Positions 11,701 through 16,442 of a stretch of DNA of 64,000 nucleotides are shown piece after piece. Position 1 is the stretch's first letter, and the number at the start of each line of letters is the position of its first letter. The notes below the pieces were generated by a model. The model made no database searches. It saw only the letters and a list, made by a program, of their open reading frames with translations, and was not told the DNA's origin. A program made the position numbers and the translations under genes. Source of the stretch: Botryobacter ruber (lineage in GTDB: Bacteria > Bacteroidota > Bacteroidia > Cytophagales > Hymenobacteraceae); the NCBI RefSeq assembly GCF_003347595.2, contig NZ_QCZK02000015.1, forward strand, positions 186,001 through 250,000, written 5' to 3'.

Positions 11701-12242
11701 AGTTCATACCCGTCCGGGTCCGATTTGCTGAGGATGGTGCGGGTGCTCACATCGAGTGGCCGCATCCAGGCGGCAATCGTAATGGCATCGGTGATGTTTA
11801 ACACGGCCTGGTTGGGTGCCACGGCAAAGCGGTCGGTAGTGCCGGGCAGGTTCAGGGCTAGTCCGTCCTTGCCGGCTACCCAGGTTACGTCCTTTGTTTT
11901 TTGAATAGTGGCGTGGTTTCCGTTGCCGGAGTTGTCTGCCAGGACAGCTCCGCTGCCCTCGTCCATTTTCCAGTGGCCCACCAGGATGGTACTTAACTGC
12001 TTCCGCAGCCTTTTCACCTCGGGAGCGGGAGCTGCTTTTCCGGAACCGGGCGCAGGTGTAGTTGCCAGGAAAGCAGGTGCTGCAACAGGTTTTGTACCAG
12101 GAGGAGCCGCAGGAGCATCCTTAAACTCTTTGCCTGGTTTGAATAAGGCTAGACCGAAGCCGGAGGAGGAGGTTAAACTGGCGATGATAAACAGGGAAAT
12201 GAAACACAGCCTTCGCAGCTGATTTACGTTGTTCGTGTCCAT
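2790..12242 (-). CDS. Giant secreted LamG/Fn3/lamin-tail/CotH protein with T9SS sorting domain
   Basis: About 3150 residues. I place the start at 12242 because a signal peptide follows (RRLCFISLFIIASLTSS); an upstream in-frame ATG at 12368 is less likely. Rough domain order: LamG 86-290, Fn3 300-394, LamG 403-607, Fn3 615-710, then a block repeated twice (a lectin-like FHYWNFNN module, an Ig/cadherin-like module and an AFAFSSWDANEPEGS module) with an Fn3 between copies. A further Fn3, a lamin-tail domain (1884-2024), a chitobiase-type C-terminal domain (TIRYTLDGSEP), a CotH kinase-like domain (about 2120-2545, motif ILYDADRAFG), two Fn3, a third LamG and a type IX sorting domain (VYPNPV to the end) follow. 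CotH enzymes phosphorylate protein in spores and are otherwise little known. The protein should reach the cell surface through T9SS; adhesion or matrix binding is likely but inferred. Confidence 0.9.
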   Translation of the reverse strand: MDTNNVNQLRRLCFISLFIIASLTSSSGFGLALFKPGKEFKDAPAAPPGTKPVAAPAFLATTPAPGSGKAAPAPEVKRLRKQLSTILVGHWKMDEGSGAVLADNSGNGNHATIQKTKDVTWVAGKDGLALNLPGTTDRFAVAPNQAVLNITDAITIAAWMRPLDVSTRTILSKSDPDGYELGINNDGKIEFRFNYDTNGNSYSLVSNATYTGNGSTWTHVAATFDGTTSRIYINGVEDAAVTYSSPVTINANTSALYIGSLDGSRRWKGGLDDLRLYHGALTSLQIYTLVQGEPSVPETPVLSSPANFAYGLPVSLNLNWEMTPGASSFMLQLAKNSDFASPVLDLADLQNSSVQTPDLDPDAQYFWRVKAKNQLGESAWSETWTFSTAPVSSGGPSGGSTGSILVGHWKMEEGRGEMLQDVSGYANNATIKKTRDVSWVAGVDGLSLYLPGTTDRFATVPNHASLNITDAITIAAWMRPLDVSTRTILSKSDPDGYELGINNDGKIEFRFNYDTNGNSYSLESNATYTGNGSTWTHVAATFDGTTSRIYINGVEDAAVTYSTPVTIRANTSALYIGSLDGSRRWKGGLDDLRLYNGALSAAEIDRVMRRAPEPPAPPLLASPENGAVDVAVNTVLSWNAAADAIGFSVQVSEFQDFSTTVFDQGSIATSSVEVTGLEAGKQYYWRVHASNDGGDSDWSEIWNFTTATPPPPPPVTAGTLFHYWNFNNSADLMAPTQTLTGGSLTAALTTASVIEAGTLNEFSGINARNGDLAETHLRLNTPIGSALTFHISTAGFEDIVFKYETRRSGSGAGLQKISYTLDGTTFVSLQDVTVVDGVPELVTLDFSAIAGANDNANFKVQVQFEQGAGGTAGNNRFDNVTVEGDALGAVNLPPVVSNAVGLQELVAGAAATEIDLSAVFSDPENDALTFTASSSNTAVATIAIAGNLLQITPLKAGDATVELKANDGNLDSAPATFRVLVYPAAQALSTGAFAFSSWDANEPEGSFPGNMLFLQSDVDDPGVEVPLLFSYAVPAADLVTADAGNVGFPYRNTSRTRINGLGDNGISFINTGRGRDLGAALVAVDTRNITDAKISFHAETLIPNFRVYNLAVFYRVGSSGAWSPVQTEAGASLVYESKELAENSLELLTGYLPAAAVGQEYVQVLFRYYFTGVQRVGGGARTQLRLDEINILEDAGTSTPVPAAPLLASPLNTAVDVACDPVLSWNAAAGATMYKVQVSENPDCSDAVVEKTNVLVNSVQVEGLQNSKQYYWRVLASNDGGDSEWSEIWSLTTTAAPATVATLFHYWNFNNTSDLLTPTQTLNSGSLTAALTTASAIEADDLQNFSGINARNGDLAETHLRLNTPIGSTLTFNVSTAGFEDIVFKYETRRSGSGAGLQKISYTLDGTTFVPLQDVTVVDGVPELVTLDFSAIAGANDNANFKVQVQFEQGAGGTAGNNRFDNVTVEGDALGAVNLPPVVSNAVGLQELVAGAAATEIDLSAVFSDPENDALTFTASSSNTAVATIAIAGNLLQITPLKAGDATIELKANDGNLDSAPATFRVLVYPAAQALSVGAFAFSSWDANEPEGSFPGNMLFLQSDVDDPGAEVPLLFPYAIPAADYNTVDLGNIGFPYRNTSRTRINGLGENGISFINTGRGRDLGAALVAVDTRDITDAKISFHAETLIPNYRVYNLAVFYRVGSSGAWSPVINEAETPLVYESKEIAENSLELLTGYLPAAAVGKEYVQVLFRYYFTGVQRVGGGARTQLRLDNIDILEDSRTTVLVPGQVVTLAPADNQQDVSLKPEFSWEATANASTYKVQVATDEQFTGLVVEEVVSGQTTYKPETALAVATDYFWRVMAVNSAGDGPWSAVKTFRTVLQATVYNLAINEVMSSNSNTIADEDGAFEDWIELVNYGTTPVNLEGFGLSDSYDNPFKWVFPAKTIAPGEFLLIWASSKNRVNPELPLHTSFAVSAQGEEVLLTSPDGALVDEMPPVAIASGLSRGRQPDGTGAYMFFDAPTPGATNQAGGYSELVAKAAFSVAPGIYPSAVSLAITHPDPAVTIRYTLDGSEPTAASPIYEQPLQIVDRSGEPNAHSMIPTNFIEGSSRSWNEPTGLVRKGTVVRAKAFKENTLNSAVTTGTYIILPGRQYTMPVVSVVTAFENLFGHETGIYVPGATYVSGDEETGNYNQLGDAWERPASIELFAPEVSFQENIGIRINGDFTRRFPQKSLRIVARGEYGNSYMNHPVFQNYPYSSFKRLVLRNAGNDWGTSMFKDAAAQYLVKHIMPTQNFRPSVVFINGEYWGIHNIRERADKHYLGRIYGVDPDNIDLLTYDYQINEGDNLHYLEMLDYIGKTDLSNDANFEGVKTRMDVDNFLDYFSAQIYNGNDDWPHSNIDFWRARVPYDPNAPAGQDGRWRWILYDADRAFGANSGGDASFNSVAWVISRVNGDINEEWPNFIMYHLLQNANFKNDLINRVADQLNTAFVTERVHHVVDSIRVIMEPEMEEHILRWGRPSSVSSWGKNVVDIKNFASVRPGYVRQHLREAFGLGAEIAVNLNVSDQSHGSIILNSLTINSKTVGANAQQPYPWQGTYFAGVPLQLKALAGEGYVFDYWLVDGQVYNQEALTLTPAANLSAVAFFVPTSGDKPILAAPVNAATDVAIAPTTVSWNSLPEATSYRLQVATVPDFATTVFDQSEIAATSAEVPDLVNNVLYYWRVMAVGNNGSSDWSATWSFRTESVLLPLPAVATLSAPANAATAVSLNPILTWNAAANATFYNVQVSTASDFTTLTVNQGNVAATSLKVTGLALNQEYFWRVQSGNGTGNANWSEAWSFTTLAEGSGSVLVGHWKMDEGSGETLLDNSGAGNHATLQKTKDVSWTAGVDGLALYLPGATDRFATVPSNATLNISDAITIAAWIRPVDVSTRTILSKTGADGYDFGVNNDGKLEFRINDDTSDGAYRIESGTSYPSNGSTWMHVAATFDGSTSKIYINGVEDATVTYAAPVSILGNTSPLYIGSQLTSRKWRGDLDDVRLYNGALNASEVMGLLKPVDNSFRLNPTSLSRDGQMEINVYPNPVTESVFLDFRNANTATVRIRITDVLGRKYLESDFALDGGKLEVNLSEAKMGAGVYFLTIQSKGYNNILKIIKK
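6890..10085 (-). repeat. Tandem duplication inside the giant gene, unit 1749 bp
   Basis: Matching stretches at 6919/8668, 7678/9427 and 7871/9620 are all 1749 bases apart (583 codons). Long parts are almost identical at the DNA level, so the duplication is recent or kept uniform by recombination. A separate LamG pair is offset by 954 bases (10462/11416). All units are whole codons, so the frame is kept. Confidence 0.85.
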
Positions 12243-12849
12243 AAACAAGGGTATTAAATGGATAAAAAAAAGCTTTATTATGTATCGTATTATCCGTTTC
12301 CGAATAATTTTGTCAGCTTTAGAAGTAAGGTGGCTTCGCATGACGAAGGATTCATGCCGGTTCCTCACTGTCCGAAAAAGTAAATCAGTCTAACTAATAA
12401 GCGTAACCTGGTAACACAGGCAAGCGAACAGCGCCAGACATTTAGCGGTTGTATACCCTGAAAAACTGATATTTCAGTGGCCCCTGTAATTTTTCGCTTT
12501 TATAAAAAATAGGCCCCATTTTTTAACAAGTTGCTAAGCAACAAGCAGACAAACCTAATTTTTTTATAAATTTATTTATATTTAATTTAACTTAAATAAT
12601 ATAGAAAAATACGAATTGATCTATCTTTTGTTCTTCAGGAAAAAATAGCGGAGGGAGAAAGAGCGGGAAATCCTGGGTTAATGCGTATGATTCAGGGGCA
12701 AACGCACACTATTAATAAGTAAATATTTTATGTTTTTAATTACAATTTAAGAAACTGCAGTGGGTGTGGTGAGAGCTGCAGAGCGGAAACGGAGGGGCAC
12801 CTGTTCCGGAACTCTTCGCTAGGAAAGTGCGCTTAACGCTCCCCGTTTG
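12243..12849. other. Intergenic region upstream of the giant gene
   Basis: About 600 bases, very AT-rich between 12480 and 12750. A longer frame of the giant gene extends into it to 12368. Apart from a degenerate copy of the 32-bp repeat at its left side I see no gene, RNA or convincing promoter. Confidence 0.6.
12755..12783 (+). repeat. Intergenic 32-bp repeat, copy 4 (degenerate)
   Basis: CTGCAGTGGGTGTGGTGAGA resembles the family, but the GGCAGG part is altered. This is the weakest copy counted. Confidence 0.45.
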
Positions 12850-13497
12850 TTAGTGGCTGTTGCCGGTTGCTTTATTTTTGCAGGTTATTTGCCAGAATTT
12901 TTGGGAGGGTTTGCTTTCTATATTCTTTGCAGGTTCATCTATCTCGATGGCTTCAGTTAAGCCATAGGTACCAAACTCTTGTTCGATGGAAGCGGCATCA
13001 TAAAAGAAAAGCTGCACACCATGCTTCGTCTCAAACCTGTCTTCGCTTAGTTTTTTGCCTTCGCCATACGATGCGGCATTTTTGGAAATGGCCACAAACA
13101 CCATGTAGCCATCCGGTCTAAGCTGATTGAAGCAAGCACGGATAAGCTTTGCCCGTTCCTGTTCATCGAGCAAATGGATCAGGGCGTAACAAAAAATGCC
13201 ATCGTACACTTCCTGGTCAAAGGGCATCGCCCCCACGGGTCCGTGATAAACCTTTATTTTATCGCCGTAGTGCTTTTTGGCCAGGGCAATGGCCGTTTCT
13301 GAAATTTCTATCCCGGTGACATCAAATCCGTTGTCCGTAAAAACTTTTGCATTTCTACCGTAACCGAATCCTGGAATCAGGATTTTATGCAGCCCCTTTT
13401 TTCGGAAGAACTCAACGGTAGCTACAGCGGAATCAGCCGGTTCGTAGCCCCACATGCTTTGCTTATCCCTAAAACTTGACTCCCAGAATTCTGTCAT
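12850..13497 (-). CDS. SAM-dependent methyltransferase (TehB/TPMT-like class I)
   Basis: The 215-residue protein has a class I Rossmann methyltransferase core: motif I reads ILIPGFGYGRNAKVF, motif II FDVTGIEISETAI (the acidic residue after strand 2 binds ribose), and motif IV YDGIFCYALIHLL. The order and the aromatic N-terminus (FWESSFRDKQSMWGYEPA) fit the tellurite-resistance TehB / thiopurine methyltransferase group. The substrate cannot be told. It stands alone, next to a region with foreign traits, and is 183 bases from the group II intron tail. Confidence 0.85.
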   Translation of the reverse strand: MTEFWESSFRDKQSMWGYEPADSAVATVEFFRKKGLHKILIPGFGYGRNAKVFTDNGFDVTGIEISETAIALAKKHYGDKIKVYHGPVGAMPFDQEVYDGIFCYALIHLLDEQERAKLIRACFNQLRPDGYMVFVAISKNAASYGEGKKLSEDRFETKHGVQLFFYDAASIEQEFGTYGLTEAIEIDEPAKNIESKPSQKFWQITCKNKATGNSH

Positions 13498-13582
13498 GAT
13501 TTTTTGTGGTAGATCGATGTGGGTTTATTTTGTTTGTGGTGAATGGTGTTGCGGTATGGCGAAGGTTGCTCCACAATTTAAC

Positions 13583-13667
13583 GAACCGATGTATACGAGA
13601 CCCGTACGTACAGTGGTGTGAGAGGCGCTCCCCGTCAGTTAACGCTGGCGGGGCCGTCTACTCGATT
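13583..13667 (+). mobile_element. 3' tail (domains V-VI) of a group II intron, without the RT gene
   Basis: GAACCGATGTATAC can pair with GTACGTACAGTGGT, with one mismatch and a G-U, giving a domain V-like hairpin. A domain VI-like hairpin follows (CCCCGTCAG / CTGGCGGGG), then CTACTCGATT, the usual 3' end with the branch-point region. This layout is what I know of Bacteroidota group II introns. No reverse transcriptase frame or 5' end is present, so it is a fragment. It points opposite to the two genes on its right. Confidence 0.6.
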
Positions 13668-13682
13668 AGCGATTTTGGCTTT

Positions 13683-14210
13683 TTAAATATCTATTGTCAA
13701 AACTGCCCAAAAGAGGTTTTCATAAATATTCACTTCTATAACTTCTTCTCCCTTTCGCATTTTATAGAAACTAAGTCTATCACTTATCAAATGCTCGTCC
13801 TCCTGCTCATCAAAATCATTATCTTTTGCCCAAAGATTTCCAAGTTCAGGTGTCTGAAATGAATACCAAAACCTTAATCCACTTAATTTCTCATTTTTAA
13901 ATTTGAGTGCCAACAGAATTAAGGTCTTGACTCCAAGCATAAAAGCATTTTTGTCATTTGGTGGGTCGATACACCAGTCAACATGGAAATGATTTTCATT
14001 GTCTTCAATTATTGACTGATTTTCCCAATTCCCAGTTGCCTTGTACAGTTTATTGAAAGATTTCAAAGTTATTCCTAAGTCGGTTTCCACGATTTCATCT
14101 TCCAGAATTTCCTGAACTTCTTTTGGTATTTCAACTGAAAAAGAAAGGTCGTCTGGCAGATTGAATTCTCTTAAAAGCTTTTTAAATGTATCGTTGAAAT
14201 TAACTATCAT
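13683..14210 (-). CDS. AT-rich orphan protein, unknown function
   Basis: The 175-residue soluble acidic protein starts MIVNFNDTFKKLL and contains NHFHVDWCIDPPNDKNAF and a C-terminal GEEVIEVNIYENLFWAVLTI. I recognise no family. Base use is clearly richer in A and T than in the surrounding genes, and it is separated from the next orphan gene only by an attC-like hairpin, with a group II intron tail just beyond its stop codon. This suggests it arrived as a mobile cassette. Small cassette proteins like this are often accessory or immunity proteins, but that is a guess. Confidence 0.7.
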   Translation of the reverse strand: MIVNFNDTFKKLLREFNLPDDLSFSVEIPKEVQEILEDEIVETDLGITLKSFNKLYKATGNWENQSIIEDNENHFHVDWCIDPPNDKNAFMLGVKTLILLALKFKNEKLSGLRFWYSFQTPELGNLWAKDNDFDEQEDEHLISDRLSFYKMRKGEEVIEVNIYENLFWAVLTIDI

Positions 14211-14211
14211 A

Positions 14212-14281
14212 GCTTAACGCTAACGGTGCTGGTACAGGCTATGGTGAGGCGTAGCCGAAACTGAAGCCTGTGCTGGGTTAG
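14212..14281 (-). other. attC-like recombination site between two orphan genes
   Basis: CTAACGGTGCTGGTACAGGCT-type left arm (14220-14240) pairs imperfectly with AGCCTGTGCTGGGTTAG (14265-14281). The loop carries GGCGTAGCC. One end holds GTTAAGC on the minus strand, which fits the integron core rule GTTRRRY; the other end is less typical. The stop codon of the gene at 14278 lies in the right arm and the next gene starts one base beyond the left core, the compact layout of integron cassettes. No integrase is present. Confidence 0.45.
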
Positions 14282-14811
14282 TGGTTTTTGTTTTTCAGTT
14301 TTATCAGGTACTGATACAAAGTACTGAATCGTCCAGTCCTTACAGAATGTTTGTCTCCAAAAAAGCCTAAATCAAGTGTGATTTCAGCATGTTCCCATTC
14401 AGAATCAGCTATCGGTGGTGGCGGAATCTTATATGGAGCAGTGTTAATCGGATGCTTTAACTTCATATAACTTGAAGCAATTGCATAAAGAGAGTCTAAC
14501 TCTGTTTTAGTTAGGTCAGACACTACTGTATCAGGCTCAGCAAGCATTTGCCCTATCTCTTGGTCTGCATATCTGATGTAGTATAGGTTGTTTTCCTTGA
14601 AAGCTTCACTTGAATTTGCTCCGTAGTTTTTAAGTATAAACTTTTCTGATACCACAAGTGGAGAAAAGAATTTTGTTAGTTCAAAATCAAAGTCATAGAA
14701 TCTATACTCTTCTTCTTTACCTTCTTCTACCATCCTTTCTGAAGCTGTCTGTTCTGGTTTAGGTTGGCAGGAAAGCAACATTAGTAGTACTACGACTTTA
14801 TATCTTTTCAT
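14278..14811 (-). CDS. AT-rich orphan lipoprotein
   Basis: The 177-residue protein begins MKRYKVVVLLMLLSCQPKPE, a short lipoprotein signal with the cysteine at residue 15. The mature part is acidic and mostly soluble (FEKFFSPLVVSEKF-type and GQMLAEPDTVV stretches), with a proline run KIPPPPIADSEW near the C-terminus. No family is recognised. A/T content is high, as in its neighbour at 13683, and its stop codon lies inside the attC-like hairpin. It is probably an acquired cassette gene. Confidence 0.7.
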   Translation of the reverse strand: MKRYKVVVLLMLLSCQPKPEQTASERMVEEGKEEEYRFYDFDFELTKFFSPLVVSEKFILKNYGANSSEAFKENNLYYIRYADQEIGQMLAEPDTVVSDLTKTELDSLYAIASSYMKLKHPINTAPYKIPPPPIADSEWEHAEITLDLGFFGDKHSVRTGRFSTLYQYLIKLKNKNH

Positions 14812-14973
14812 AATTCACTATTACCACTAACTAAAGTATATACGGAACAACTCCTGCTATCCACCCAATCCTGGAGCATAGCAGTAATAGCACGAACGAA
14901 TATACCATAAATCCCCTAAACGCTATCACTTTTCTTATCTATCCAAAGACGCGCCATCTGCTTTCATACTTGA

Positions 14974-15004
14974 GCAGCAGAAGCTGTGGTGGCAGGAGCA
15001 GCAG
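14974..15004 (+). repeat. Intergenic 32-bp repeat, copy 5
   Basis: Forward copy, GCTGTGGTGGCAGGAGCAGC preceded by GCAGCAGA. Inverted partner of copy 6, 43 bases away. Confidence 0.8.
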
Positions 15005-15047
15005 ACCTAAAAAGCAAAAAAAGAGCGCGGGTTAGGGCAGAAAAAAA

Positions 15048-15083
15048 TCTGCTGCACCTGCCACCACGCCCGCTGCTCCTGCT
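15048..15083 (-). repeat. Intergenic 32-bp repeat, copy 6
   Basis: Reverse copy reading CTGCTGCACCTGCCACCACG on the plus strand; with copy 5 it can form a hairpin of about 30 paired bases. Confidence 0.8.
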
Positions 15084-15092
15084 ATAAGCAAA

Positions 15093-15133
15093 AAGCCTCT
15101 CCTGCCACAGCTGTAGCTGTACAGGAAAGGCTT
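15093..15133 (-). terminator. Terminator of the pta-ackA operon
   Basis: AAGCCTCTCCTG pairs with CAGGAAAGGCTT with one mismatch. On the minus strand the stem is followed by a T-run. It lies 50 bases beyond the ackA stop codon. Confidence 0.75.
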
Positions 15134-15182
15134 GCATAAAAACAGGAAAATACGGGTGCCGCTAAAAAAGCAGCGGCAAATT

Positions 15183-16424
15183 TTAAAAGTCTTTTAAGTC
15201 GATGGCTTCGCTGGCAGCTTTTTCAGCGTTTTCCAGGAGTTCGTAGCACTGGCGGGCAATCTCCATCTCCTCGTTTGTCGGGATCACGAGCACTTTTACG
15301 GGCGCGCCCTGTTTGTTTATTTCCCGGATACCTTTGGCGCGTTGCTTGTTTTTTTCCTCATCCAGTTCAATGCCCAGGAAGCTCATCTGCCGGCACACAC
15401 GCTCCCGGATAATAGCATCGTTTTCGCCGACACCTGCTGTAAAAATGATCGCATCCAGGCCGTTGAGCACCGCGGCATAAGCGCCGATGTATTTTTTGAT
15501 GCGGTAGGCATAGAGGTCGTAGGCCAGGGAGGCATTTTTGTCGCCGGATTCCATGGCATTGATGATGTCGCGCATATCGCTGAAGCCGGTGAGGCCCTGC
15601 ATGCCGCTGCGTTTGTTCAGCAGCGTGCCCACCTGGTCCGGGTCGTAACCCAGCTGGTTGATCAGGTGGAAAATTACAGAAGGGTCGATGTCGCCGGAAC
15701 GGGTGCCCATGATCAGGCCGCTCAGCGGACCGAAGCCCATGCTGGTATCTACCGACTGCCCTGCATCAACGGCGGTCATGCTGCAGCCGTTGCCCAGGTG
15801 GATGGTTATGAGCTTTGCATCCGGTTTGCCCAGGTACTCCAGCGCCTGCTCCGATACATATTTGTGGCTCGTGCCATGGAAACCGTACGCCCGGATGCCC
15901 TGCTCTGTGTAGTAGGAGTTCGGGATGGCATAACGGAAGGCCTGCTCGGGCATGGTCTGGTGGAAAGCCGTATCGAACACCGCTACCTGCCTGGCTTTGG
16001 TAAAGATGCGCTCGGCCACTTCAATGCCCATGTAGTTCGATGGGTTGTGCAGCGGCGCCAGCGGGAACAGCTTTTTGATCTCATCCTTCACCTCCTGCGT
16101 CACGACGGTGGTAGCGGCAAAACTTTCGCCCCCGTGCACCACCCGGTGCCCCACCACCTCAATGTCTTCCGGGTTTTTGATTACCCCGATTTTGCTGTCG
16201 GTGAGCAGGTTGCCTACTTCGTGCAGCCCCGCCTCGTGGTCGGGCAGGTCGAGTGTCAGCTGAATCACTTCTTCCTGGTCGCCGGTAAGAATTTTATGCG
16301 TGATGATGGAATTCTCCAGGCCTATCCGCTCTACCAGGCCGCTGCAAACCGGTTTATCGGATGGCATCCGGAATAGCTGGTATTTGATGGAGCTGCTGCC
16401 CGAGTTTACTACAAATATGTTCAT
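15183..16424 (-). CDS. ackA: Acetate kinase
   Basis: AckA interconverts acetyl phosphate plus ADP with acetate plus ATP in the cytoplasm and gives the energy yield of acetate fermentation. The 413-residue protein shows the ASKHA-fold family motifs in order: FVVNSGSSSIKYQLF at the N-terminus, GHRVVHGG, VFDTAFHQTMP, YGFHGTSHKYV, HLGNGCSMTAV, GTRSGDIDP and FTAGVGENDAIIRERV. Length is normal (about 400). It begins 18 bases after pta, so the two are one operon, which is the common arrangement. A small C-terminal extension (EKAASEAIDLKDF) is unremarkable. Confidence 0.97.
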   Translation of the reverse strand: MNIFVVNSGSSSIKYQLFRMPSDKPVCSGLVERIGLENSIITHKILTGDQEEVIQLTLDLPDHEAGLHEVGNLLTDSKIGVIKNPEDIEVVGHRVVHGGESFAATTVVTQEVKDEIKKLFPLAPLHNPSNYMGIEVAERIFTKARQVAVFDTAFHQTMPEQAFRYAIPNSYYTEQGIRAYGFHGTSHKYVSEQALEYLGKPDAKLITIHLGNGCSMTAVDAGQSVDTSMGFGPLSGLIMGTRSGDIDPSVIFHLINQLGYDPDQVGTLLNKRSGMQGLTGFSDMRDIINAMESGDKNASLAYDLYAYRIKKYIGAYAAVLNGLDAIIFTAGVGENDAIIRERVCRQMSFLGIELDEEKNKQRAKGIREINKQGAPVKVLVIPTNEEMEIARQCYELLENAEKAASEAIDLKDF

Positions 16425-16442
16425 GTGCGTGACGTTGTGGTA

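Larger units (their letters stand above)
14812..15182. other. Intergenic region between orphan cassette and ackA
   Basis: It holds an inverted pair of 32-bp repeats and the ackA terminator (listed separately). The right 150 bases upstream of the orphan lipoprotein (14812-14970) show no clear structure beyond a CTAAC near 14834. Confidence 0.6.
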
